Source: Shewanella hafniensis (GTDB taxonomy: Bacteria; Pseudomonadota; Gammaproteobacteria; Enterobacterales; Shewanellaceae). Taken from it: 64,000 nucleotides of DNA. The position numbers and the translations under genes were made by a program. The notes under the pieces are model-generated. The model was not told where the DNA came from. It did not search any database and was given only the letters and a program-made list of their open reading frames with translations. The stretch is taken from positions 96,299-160,298 of the forward strand of contig NZ_BPFD01000002.1 of NCBI RefSeq assembly GCF_019655335.1, in the 5' to 3' direction. Below are positions 1 to 8,400 of this stretch, in pieces (position 1 is the first letter of the stretch; each line of letters starts with the position of its first letter).

Positions 1-1256
1 GATTGTCCAAAGGCGAAGTGACCTACGTGAAACCCGATATCACCCTCAACAGCAAAGATAAGTGGGAAACACGCACTATTGATGGCATCGACATGGTGTT
101 TATGGATGCATCAGGCACAGAAGCCGCCTCAGAAATGGCCACCTATATTCCCTCAATGAAGGCCTTATGGACGGGTGAACTCACCTACCATGGCATGCAC
201 AACATTTACACCTTGCGCGGTGCAAAAGTCCGTGACGCCATCAAATGGTCTAAAGACATCAATGCATTGCTGACACGCTTTGGCGATGATGCGCAGGTTC
301 TTTTTGAGGCCCATTCAGCACCTGTCTTTGGCAATGCGGATGTCAATGCTTATCTCAGAATGCAAAGGGATAACTATGGTCTAGTGCATAATCAAACCCT
401 GCGTTTAGCCAATAATGGTGTAGGTATTCAAGATATTGGCGATGCGATTCAAACCACTATCCCTAAAGCGGTGCGTGATACTTGGTATACCAATGGTTAC
501 CATGGCACCTACAGCCATAATGCCAAAGCCGTGTACAACATGTATTTAGGCTATTTCGATATGAATCCAGCCAACTTAAACCCACTGCCGACAAAGGATG
601 AAGCGGCCAAATTTGTCGAGTATATGGGCGGTGCTAAAGCCGTACTCAAACATGCTAAAGCCGACTATGCCCAAGGCGAATACCGTTTCGTGGCAACGGC
701 ACTGAATAAAGTGGTCATGGCAGAACCCGATAACGAAAAGGCAAGACAATTACTGGCCGATACCTATGAGCAACTGGGTTACCAAGCGGAGGGTGCAGGC
801 TGGCGCAACATTTATCTTACTGGCGCCCAAGAGTTACGCACAGGGATCCAACCCGGCGCCCCTAAATCGGCCTCGGCTGATATTTTAGGTGAAATGGATA
901 TCTCGACTCTGTTCGACTTCCTCGCCGTCAAAGTCGATAGTATCAAGGCCGCTGAACTTGGACTGTTAAGGCTTAATGTGATTAACCCTGACACTAAAGA
1001 AACACTCTACGTCGAGTTAAGCAACGGTAACTTAAGCAATATTAAGGTTGATAAACCAATAGAGGCCGATACCAATCTTTATATTGATAAGCGTGACATT
1101 ACCGGGATTTTACTCGGCAAAGTGACCCTCAAAGACTTACTTGCCAACGGCACGGCCAAACTAGAAGGCGATAAAGCAGCCTTCGGTAAGATAGCGTCGA
1201 CCTTAGTAAAATTTGATGAAAACTTTGAAATCGTCCCACTTCCGAACGCGAAGTAG
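1..1256 (+). CDS. Alkyl sulfatase (SdsA/BDS1 family), C-terminal part; 5' end outside window
   Basis: The reading frame is open from the first bases, so the gene begins upstream and only about 417 C-terminal residues are seen. The TTG at position 3 is not a credible start. The part present resembles the class B (metallo-beta-lactamase type) alkyl sulfatases that release sulfate from alkyl sulfates such as SDS: the end of the metal-binding domain, an alkyl-sulfatase dimerisation segment (around WYTNGYHGTYSHNAKAVYN and the following helices), then a C-terminal SCP2-like lipid-binding domain beginning near GEMDISTLFDFLAVKV. The catalytic metal ligands mostly lie in the missing part, so activity cannot be judged here. 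A strong hairpin terminator follows the stop codon directly. Family assignment is from recall of domain order and motifs. Confidence 0.85.
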   Translation, partial: LSKGEVTYVKPDITLNSKDKWETRTIDGIDMVFMDASGTEAASEMATYIPSMKALWTGELTYHGMHNIYTLRGAKVRDAIKWSKDINALLTRFGDDAQVLFEAHSAPVFGNADVNAYLRMQRDNYGLVHNQTLRLANNGVGIQDIGDAIQTTIPKAVRDTWYTNGYHGTYSHNAKAVYNMYLGYFDMNPANLNPLPTKDEAAKFVEYMGGAKAVLKHAKADYAQGEYRFVATALNKVVMAEPDNEKARQLLADTYEQLGYQAEGAGWRNIYLTGAQELRTGIQPGAPKSASADILGEMDISTLFDFLAVKVDSIKAAELGLLRLNVINPDTKETLYVELSNGNLSNIKVDKPIEADTNLYIDKRDITGILLGKVTLKDLLANGTAKLEGDKAAFGKIASTLVKFDENFEIVPLPNAK

Positions 1257-1264
1257 TGACATCA

Positions 1265-1290
1265 ACGCCCTGATAATTCAGGGCGTTTTT
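1265..1290 (+). terminator. Rho-independent terminator after alkyl sulfatase
   Basis: A perfect 9-bp stem (ACGCCCTGA / TCAGGGCGT) closes a TAAT loop and is followed by a run of T. It sits 8 bases after the stop codon and also lies downstream of the convergent Spo0M-like gene. Confidence 0.9.
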
Positions 1291-1304
1291 ATGGAAAAGA
1301 TTAA

Positions 1305-2045
1305 CTAGCGTATATTCGCCTTGAACACTTCTAACACTTGGCTGGCGCTAGCGTTATTGGCTAACGTAAAGTACAAATAGCCATCACCGCGAAATGCCCT
1401 GTCTAATTCAAGCAGTAAATGGGTTTGCTCAGCTTCGCACACCACAGAGATTTCAATCTCACGTATCGTATTTAACCCTAGATTACGCGGCTTAAACTCA
1501 AATTCTTGATAACATCCAGAGGTTGAGCGAAAGGCGCGGGTATTCAAGAATCCCTGCTCAACATCGGCCTTATAAAGTACATAACCCATACTAAACATAG
1601 CATTAAGCACATGTTCAAGAACTGGTGTAGGCATGACAACCAAAACATCGGTGTCGCTAGGGTCAATCGCTGAATCAATATCTACACCTGTTTGCAGCCA
1701 AACTTGACACTGATTATTCCGCACAGGTAACTGAGTAAATGGCGTTTCAGGATGCAACTTACCACTGAAAGGAATGTTGCGCACTTCACCAGCTTGGATC
1801 TCAAAAGAATCGCTTAAACGCCAAGTTGCAAGTTTATGATTTTTAAAATAATCGCCATTATCTGTACTCACTTTAACTTTAGTCATTAACGCCAAGTCGA
1901 GTCCCGAAATTCTCTGCGCCACATTGCCGCCTTTAACGACGATTGTCGCGTTAAACATTTGGCCCGGCAACAAGCGATTATCTTCCAGTAAAGTATCGAC
2001 ACTCGCGCCGCCAATTCCGACAGAGGCAAGCATTTTTTTAAACAT
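1305..2045 (-). CDS. Spo0M-like (sporulation-control) arrestin-fold protein
   Basis: 246 residues beginning MFKKMLASVGIGGASVDT, followed by a beta-rich sequence (LLPGQMFNATIVVKGG, then KLHPETPFT) typical of the Spo0M family, which adopts an arrestin-like fold. The family is named for Bacillus sporulation but is widespread in non-sporulating bacteria, including Shewanella, where its role is not known. There is no signal peptide or membrane segment, so it is probably cytoplasmic. It lies 88 bases downstream of a lipoprotein gene on the same strand and may be co-transcribed with it. The family is clear; the function is unknown. Confidence 0.8.
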   Translation of the reverse strand: MFKKMLASVGIGGASVDTLLEDNRLLPGQMFNATIVVKGGNVAQRISGLDLALMTKVKVSTDNGDYFKNHKLATWRLSDSFEIQAGEVRNIPFSGKLHPETPFTQLPVRNNQCQVWLQTGVDIDSAIDPSDTDVLVVMPTPVLEHVLNAMFSMGYVLYKADVEQGFLNTRAFRSTSGCYQEFEFKPRNLGLNTIREIEISVVCEAEQTHLLLELDRAFRGDGYLYFTLANNASASQVLEVFKANIR

Positions 2046-2133
2046 AGGGGTTCCTTATCCAGTGAACCTATTAACTATCATCAACCTAGTTCCAAGTGAT
2101 TGAGGATAATGTTGTCAGATTAACAAAGCAGAA

Positions 2134-2679
2134 TTAGTTCGCAGAACCTGGCGTTGGCGCTGCAGTTTTGCACTCAAGCAATAATTGCTGGAAATGCGCA
2201 CCTAAGTCTTGTTGGGCAAATTGCTCGCTCGCAGTCGCCATTTGCTTAAGGCTTTGTAAGGCTTGATCTAAACCTTGTTGCTCAATGAGACTTTTAGCAT
2301 AGGCCGCCGCATCGGCGCCTTTTTGCAGCAAGCTCGCGACCTGATCAAAACTGATGTCTTGTTCCATCACTTTCTGTAAGTCACCCAGCAATTCTGCCAC
2401 CTTGGCCGACTCCACCAGCGAGCCCTCAACATTCACTAACTTGCCAAGCGGATCTTGGCTCAGTTTTTCAGCCACGCAGGCCGAAACTGTGCCCGCCGCT
2501 GCGCTTTGGGCCACAACATCTAAGCCATTAGCACGAATTTGCTCAACCACTTGCTGCAATTGTGGATCTTGGGCTAACCAAGCCTGCTCTAATTGTTGCT
2601 TTTCATCGCCACCAAAATAACCACAACCAGATAGCAACACCAGCATAGTAGCCGGCAACATGCACTTAATCTGTTTCAT
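2134..2679 (-). CDS. Hypothetical lipoprotein
   Basis: 181 residues starting MKQIKCMLPATMLVLLSGCGYFGG. The lipobox LSGC gives a predicted lipidated cysteine at residue 19. The rest is helical and rich in Gln/Ala/Leu with no catalytic motif I recognise, so a helical periplasmic or outer-membrane-anchored protein is likely. A GAGG Shine-Dalgarno sequence precedes the ATG. Same strand as the Spo0M-like gene downstream, so a two-gene unit is possible. Function unknown. Confidence 0.75.
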   Translation of the reverse strand: MKQIKCMLPATMLVLLSGCGYFGGDEKQQLEQAWLAQDPQLQQVVEQIRANGLDVVAQSAAAGTVSACVAEKLSQDPLGKLVNVEGSLVESAKVAELLGDLQKVMEQDISFDQVASLLQKGADAAAYAKSLIEQQGLDQALQSLKQMATASEQFAQQDLGAHFQQLLLECKTAAPTPGSAN

Positions 2680-2870
2680 TGCTAAACCTCATTTAATCCA
2701 TTCAAATTCAAAATATTATCGGCGTGACTATACCCAGCAATGTTTAACCGAAGATGAATAAAACGGTTGATAGCAAGATAAGACGGAGAAAGAACCATGG
2801 CTAAATGCGATCGCGAACTTCAGCGGTTTAACTGAGTTTACTGGCGTGAAAAAAACACGCTCTTTCGTCG

Positions 2871-3857
2871 TTAATCAGCAGCAAGTAAGCACTCTATACT
2901 ACTCAGCTGTGCGGTTAGCGTTAAAGGAAGACTGGCGTTACCTGCATGCGCTAGGCTAATGGCAAAGCGATACTCCTCGGTCAAACGACCAAAATGTGCC
3001 TGCCAATGCATAGGGTCTGCTAAATCCAGTGTGTGTATTGGAATTTGTAGCGGGACTTGTAATGAAATATGTGGATAAACATTAAGCCTCTCTGCTACGC
3101 CGCAGGATTGCCTTAATGCGGCATCTTGACAGGATAGCTCAAGCGATTCGACTGCCAGTTGTTCGAACGGCTTTAGCTCAAAGGCGAAAGATTTAAGCGA
3201 CTGCGCTAAACCGAGTCCTGTGGCCTTGATATAGGACTCCTTTAACGCCCATAAATCGAAAAAGCGCTGCCGCTGACTCGCTTCATCGGCGAGAGCGAGC
3301 AAGGCTGACGTTTCTTGGGGAGAAAAATAATGATTTAGGATTGGATAGATATCCGTCTTCGGCCGCGATCTTTCAATATCGGCCCCAAATAAACCAGACT
3401 CAACGCCATGAAACTGAGCCACACCAATCAATAACCAATCGCCGCTATGGCTTAGGTTAAACTCAAGCCCAGTTTGCTGCCGTAATGCCGTCGTTAAGCT
3501 CGGTTTACCCTTAGCGCCATATTCGAAACACCACGCCTGTGGCGATAAATCCGCATAGCGAGATAACACGGCCCGCAGCGCCGCCCTGACCTGTAATCCC
3601 TTCATTTGCGCCTTGGGGTCGCGATAACGCGCAACCTTTGCCAGTTCATCCTCACTTAACCAAGACTCGGCGAGTGATGTTTTGGCCACTGAAATATCAT
3701 GCAGCGGAATAAAAAATAGATCCACATTCACGCCATTTTTGCTAGATGCTAGAGAGTCAGTCATTCGAGAGCCTAGCTGTACCAAGCTCTGCGGCTGATG
3801 AGTTATTATTGGCTGGCTTTCTGGAGAGCACTTAGCGGCATTCTGTTCAGGATTCAT
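2871..3857 (-). CDS. pfaE: 4'-phosphopantetheinyl transferase PfaE
   Basis: Sfp-type phosphopantetheinyl transferase that would load coenzyme-A-derived arms onto the five acyl carrier domains of PfaA. Visible motifs: NLSHS (residues 134-138), FGADIE with the Mg-binding D160/E162, and WALKESYIKATGLG (W203, K206, E207, K211). Placement next to pfaR-ABCD identifies it as PfaE. The start is uncertain. ATG 3857 gives 328 residues but has no Shine-Dalgarno sequence; it is preceded directly by TAA and overlaps a micro-ORF stop by ATGA. ATG 3764 (residue 32) gives 297 residues and follows TAGGCTC. Non-ATG starts are known for pfaE in related species (recalled), so start mapping is needed. The leader is made of 30-bp repeats (separate entry). 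Confidence 0.92.
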   Translation of the reverse strand: MNPEQNAAKCSPESQPIITHQPQSLVQLGSRMTDSLASSKNGVNVDLFFIPLHDISVAKTSLAESWLSEDELAKVARYRDPKAQMKGLQVRAALRAVLSRYADLSPQAWCFEYGAKGKPSLTTALRQQTGLEFNLSHSGDWLLIGVAQFHGVESGLFGADIERSRPKTDIYPILNHYFSPQETSALLALADEASQRQRFFDLWALKESYIKATGLGLAQSLKSFAFELKPFEQLAVESLELSCQDAALRQSCGVAERLNVYPHISLQVPLQIPIHTLDLADPMHWQAHFGRLTEEYRFAISLAHAGNASLPLTLTAQLSSIECLLAAD

Positions 3858-3990
3858 TTATGTGAGTTCATTTATATGGATTTATTATTGTTCGGGTTCA
3901 TTTATCTGGATTTATTATTGTTCGGGTTCATTTATCTGGATTTATTATTGTTCGGGTTCATTTATCTGGGTTCACTATTAACTGACTCAT
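3858..3990 (-). repeat. 30-bp tandem repeats in the pfaE leader, each with a complete micro-ORF
   Basis: Three full 30-bp units lie at 3871-3900 (one mismatch), 3901-3930 and 3931-3960, with partial unit sequence on both sides. Read on the minus strand, the direction of pfaE, each unit supplies ATG-AAC-CCG-AAC-AAT-AAT-AAA-TCC-AGA-TAA, a 9-codon ORF (MNPNNNKSR, last copy MNPNNNKSI) whose stop is followed at once by the next ATG. ATGs are at 3961, 3931 and 3901. A shorter ORF MNSHK (ATG 3871) ends with TGA overlapping the pfaE ATG at 3857. The start of pfaE itself (ATAAATGAATCCTGAACA) closely resembles the unit (ATAAATGAACCCGAACA), so the units look like amplified copies of the pfaE start region. 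Confidence 0.9.
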
Positions 3991-4549
3991 TAGCCATCTT
4001 ATATAGTCGGATCAGTGCTATATCAAGCCTTAGAGCCAATGCCAGCAAAAAATCAGTAGCAAAATAAGTGGCGAAATCTACAACGCAATATTTAGTGCAA
4101 TGCCTAGCCCATCTTTAGCTCGTTTTCAACGCTATAAGCCACACAAACAGTCGCTCAAGTTAGCCGTTTCAGCCGCACAGTTTCACTCATCACAGAGGAG
4201 GCTTAAGCCAATATTGGGCTATTTTACCCCGCTAACTCAAAAAAGCGGCCTTTATCGCCGCTAAAAATTTAACTCTTCCACTATCAAAGTATTAAAAAGC
4301 CCAAGCGGCCAGCGAAAACCCAACATAACGCACAGAAAATACCTTTACTCAACAAAAGCCAATAAATTCCAGTCCCAGATGATTGTATCGCCCCGAAACC
4401 TCAGGTAATCTGCATCCCCATTAAGTGACACAGATGATAAGCACAGGTTTTACTATGGGTGTCGCGACATGAGTCCTCAATGTCAGTCGTGACTCAGCTA
4501 CTATCGCTTATCAGTCCCAATAGATTATGTCGGATGATAATTATTATTA
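3991..4549. promoter_or_regulatory. pfaE/pfaR divergent intergenic region with dyad symmetry
   Basis: About 560 bases separate the pfaE repeats from pfaR, and no convincing gene is seen. Besides the minus-strand terminator there is a perfect 10-bp palindrome TGTCGCGACA at 4460-4469, followed directly by TGAGTC (4470-4475) and its complement GACTCA (4491-4496). GATAAGC near 4435 is matched by GCTTATC near 4507. These lie 40-120 bases before pfaR and are candidate regulator sites. I could not assign -35/-10 boxes with confidence. Confidence 0.5.
4236..4269 (-). terminator. Minus-strand hairpin-plus-T-run upstream of pfaE
   Basis: Stem AGCGGC (4244-4249) / GCCGCT (4257-4262) with a 7-nt loop. 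On the minus strand the stem is followed by six T; on the plus strand it is followed by A-rich sequence. It would therefore stop leftward transcription before it reaches pfaE. It could be an attenuator in a long pfaE leader, or the end of an antisense or small RNA from the pfaR-upstream region. Confidence 0.6.
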
Positions 4550-5419
4550 ATGGCAGCTCGCGACTCTCAATCTAAAGCGCCGTCTTACGCCCCTAAGAGC
4601 ACGACTCAAGCGGCGAAAAAAGACAGCGCACCTCGGCATCGAAACGCCACCACTACGCCTGAAATGCGACTCTTTATCCAGCAATCGGATCTGAGCGTCA
4701 GCCAGCTGGCAAAAATTTTAAATATTACCGAGGCAACAGTCCGTAAATGGCGGAAGCGTGAGTCCATTAGTAACAGTTCGAACACGCCCCATCACCTCAA
4801 TACCACGCTCACGCCGATGGAAGAATATGTGGTGGTGGGATTACGCTATCAACTCAGACTCACCTTAGATAGATTGCTCAACGTCACCCAAACCTTTATT
4901 AATCCCAATGTGTCGCGCTCCGGCCTTGCCCGTTGCTTAAAGCGCTACGGCATATCGCGGCTCGATGAATTTGAAGCACCGCAAGTCCCCGAACGCTATT
5001 TTAATCAATTGCCTGTGACGCAAGGCAGCGATATCCAAACCTATACGGTCAATCCAGAAACCTTGGCTAAGGCGCTCGCATTGCCGAGTACCGACGGCAA
5101 TACTGTGGTGCAAGTGGTGTCACTCACCATACCGCCGCAGCTCACTGAGCAAGCTCCAAGCTCAGTACTATTAGGCGTAGACACAGCAAGTGATTGGATT
5201 TACCTCGATATTTATCAAGACAGCAATACCCAAGCGACCAATAGATATATCGCCTATGTCCTCAAACATGGGCCGTTTCATTTACGAAAGTTGCTCGTTC
5301 GCAACTATCACACCTTCTTAGCCCGTTTTCCCGGTGCCCATGGCACGCCAAAGACAAGCGCGGCTAAATCCCAAAACAAGGTCACCGTATCTAGGTCGAC
5401 CCGTGGAGACTCTTTATGA
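4550..5419 (+). CDS. pfaR: PfaR, transposase-like regulator of the EPA cluster
   Basis: 289 residues. Position and ATGA overlap with pfaA identify it as PfaR, a regulator linked to EPA gene expression in Shewanella. An N-terminal Lys/Ser-rich tail is followed by a helix-turn-helix (LSVSQLAKILNITEATVRKW, about residues 47-67), then a second DNA-binding-like segment (MEEYVVVGLRYQLRLTLDRLL...NPNVSRSGLARCLKRYGIS). The last third (LGVDTASDWIYLDIYQD, D211) resembles the beginning of the IS481/rve integrase fold. The first catalytic Asp is in place but the protein ends before the second Asp and the Glu. It thus reads as a shortened, non-catalytic relative of IS481 transposases. An in-frame TAA 12 bases upstream rules out a longer protein; no clear Shine-Dalgarno sequence precedes the ATG. 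Confidence 0.85.
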   Translation: MAARDSQSKAPSYAPKSTTQAAKKDSAPRHRNATTTPEMRLFIQQSDLSVSQLAKILNITEATVRKWRKRESISNSSNTPHHLNTTLTPMEEYVVVGLRYQLRLTLDRLLNVTQTFINPNVSRSGLARCLKRYGISRLDEFEAPQVPERYFNQLPVTQGSDIQTYTVNPETLAKALALPSTDGNTVVQVVSLTIPPQLTEQAPSSVLLGVDTASDWIYLDIYQDSNTQATNRYIAYVLKHGPFHLRKLLVRNYHTFLARFPGAHGTPKTSAAKSQNKVTVSRSTRGDSL

Positions 5420-8400
5420 GCCATACCCCTTCTGTACCTAATTCTGCGACTGAGTCAAAAAAAGATAAACGACTCAACAAACGTTTAAAAGATATGCCCG
5501 TTGCCATCGTCGGCATGGCCAGCATCTTCGCTAACTCGCGTTATTTAAATAAATTTTGGGATTTGATCAGCGAAAAAATCGATGCCATTACTGACATCCC
5601 AGACACCCATTGGCGCGCCGAGGATTACTACGATGCCGACAAAAGCAAAGCCGATAAAAGCTACTGTAAACGCGGTGGTTTTTTACCAGAAGTCGACTTC
5701 AATCCAATGGAATTTGGTCTGCCACCCAATATTCTTGAGCTAACAGATACCTCGCAACTGCTGTCGCTGATTGTCGCCAAAGAAGTGCTTGCCGACGCCA
5801 ATCTGCCCACCGATTACGACCGTGACCGTATCGGCATCACCCTAGGCGTGGGCGGTGGTCAAAAAATCAGTCAGAGCTTGAACTCGCGCCTGCAATATCC
5901 AGTATTGAAAAAAGTATTCAAAAGCAGTGGCCTGAGCGATGAAGACAGCGAAATGCTGATCAAAAAGTTCCAAGACCAATATATCCACTGGGAAGAAAAC
6001 TCTTTCCCAGGGTCCTTAGGCAACGTGATTGCAGGCCGTATCGCCAACCGGTTTGATTTTGGCGGCATGAACTGCGTGGTCGATGCTGCCTGCGCGGGCT
6101 CGCTTGCCGCTATGCGTATGGCGTTGACGGAACTGACCGAAGGTCGCAGCGACATGATGATCACTGGCGGTGTCTGTACCGACAACTCGCCGTCCATGTA
6201 CATGAGCTTCTCAAAAACGCCTGCCTTCACCACCAATGAAACCATTCAACCCTTTGATATCGATTCAAAAGGCATGATGATCGGCGAAGGGATCGGCATG
6301 GTCGCGCTTAAACGCCTTGAAGATGCCGAGCGCGATGGCGACCGAATTTATGCCGTCATCAAAGGCGTTGGCGCCTCATCTGACGGTAAGTTTAAGAGTA
6401 TTTATGCGCCGCGCCCTGAGGGCCAAGCTAAAGCTCTCGAACGCGCTTACGACGATGCAGGTTTTGCCCCGCACAGCATTGGCTTAGTTGAAGCCCATGG
6501 CACGGGTACTGCCGCAGGTGATGTGGCTGAATTTAATGGCTTAAAATCGGTATTTGCCCAAGGCAATGACACAAATCAACATATCGCGTTAGGTTCAGTG
6601 AAATCCCAAGTGGGCCACACTAAATCCACAGCAGGCACTGCTGGGGTGATCAAAGCCGCGCTAGCGCTGCACCACAAGGTATTGCCTGCGACCATTAACG
6701 TTAGCAAGCCTAATCCAAAACTGAATATCGAAAGCTCACCATTCTATTTAAATACCGAAACTCGCCCATGGTTCCAGCGCGCCGATGCAACGCCGCGCCG
6801 TGCAGGTGTAAGCTCCTTTGGTTTTGGTGGCACGAACTTCCATCTCGTATTAGAAGAATACAAACCTGAGCACAGCCGCGATGAGCAATATCGTCAGCGC
6901 AGTGTGCCGCAGACACTATTGTTTGCCGCAGCCAATAAAGCCGCGCTGCTTAGCGAGTTAAAAGCTGCGCTGAGCCAAAGCGTGAACACAAGCGCAAACG
7001 CGAATAAGAGCAGCGCTGCGAGCCTGAACGCTATCGCTCAGCAATATCCGCTGCGCCCGCTGGCAGACACAGATGCCCGTTTAGGTTTTGTGGCTAAGGA
7101 TATCGCTCAGCTACAAGCTCAGCTAAATCAAGCGATTGCGCATTTAGAAAGCGGGCACCTAGAAACCAGTGCAAGCGAGGCGTGGCAATTACCGTCTGGG
7201 ATCAGCTACCGCTCCCATGCCTTGGTCGCTAAAAATGAATCAAAGAAAGTAGCGGCCCTGTTTGCTGGTCAAGGTTCACAGTACCTGAACATGGGCCGCG
7301 AACTCGCCTGCCATTTCCCGGAAATGCGCCAACAAGTGACGGCCAGTGATAAGGTATTTGCTCACCACGGCCAAACGCCGTTATCGAACATCCTTTACCC
7401 TATTCCGGCATTCGATGCCAATGCAGTTAAAGCCCAAGAAGCGGCGCTGACCAATACCCTGTTCGCCCAAAGCGCCATAGGCGCAGTTTCAATGGCGCAA
7501 TATTCGCTATTAACGCAAGCGGGTTTTGCACCCGATATGGTGGCAGGTCACAGCTTTGGTGAATTGTCAGCCCTTTGCGCGGCAGGCGTGATTTCCAATG
7601 AAGATTACGTCGAACTGGCCTTCGCCCGTGGGCATGCCATGGCGCAAGTGCCGAGCGATACTGGGACTCAAGTTGATTTAGGAACCATGTTCGCGATTAT
7701 TCTTAAGCAAAAGAATGATATCGATGCGATCAATAGCTGTTTAGCCCAGTTTGATGGCGTTAAAATTGCCAACTACAACGCGCCGACGCAATTAGTCATC
7801 GCAGGTGGCACAGAGCAAACTCAGCTGGCCGCGAAAGCCATTAGCGAACAGGGCTTTAAAGCGATTGCCCTGCCTGTCTCAGGCGCGTTCCATACCCCAT
7901 TGGTTGGACACGCACAAAAGCCATTTGCCAAAGCCATTGATAAAGCTAAATTCAGCGCGCCTTCAGTCGCACTTTATGCCAACGGCACGGGTCAATTACA
8001 CCCAACCGATGGCAAAGCGATTAAAGCAGAATTCAAGCAACATATGCTGCAATCGGTTCGCTTTAGCGAACAACTGCAGGCCATGTATGACGCTGGCGCC
8101 CGTGTGTTTGTTGAGTTTGGCCCTAAGAACATACTGCAAAAGTTAGTTGAAAATACCTTAGGTGAACACTTGAATGAGCTTTGCCTTGTCAGCATGAACC
8201 CGAATCCTAAGGGCGACAGTGACAGTCAATTACGCTTAGCCGCAGTGCAACTGGCAGTAGCCGGCGTGGCGTTAACTGAGGTTGACCCCTATCAAGCCGT
8301 CACGTCACAAGAAATTGCCGAACGTGAAGCGCCATCAGCGATGAACATCAAACTCACCGCCACTAACCATATTAGTGCTGCAACCCAAGCTAAGATGGCT

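Noticed and set aside
3871..3960. CRISPR-like array
   Set aside because: The 30-bp units are contiguous with no spacers, so they are simple tandem repeats.
3798..4067. Plus-strand 89-codon ORF with hydrophobic FIYLDLLLFG repeats
   Set aside because: It is antisense to the pfaE start and the repeats; the pattern follows from the 30-bp DNA units and there is no ribosome site.
4550..5419. Intact insertion sequence around pfaR
   Set aside because: PfaR lacks the remaining catalytic residues and I found no flanking terminal inverted repeats or target duplications.
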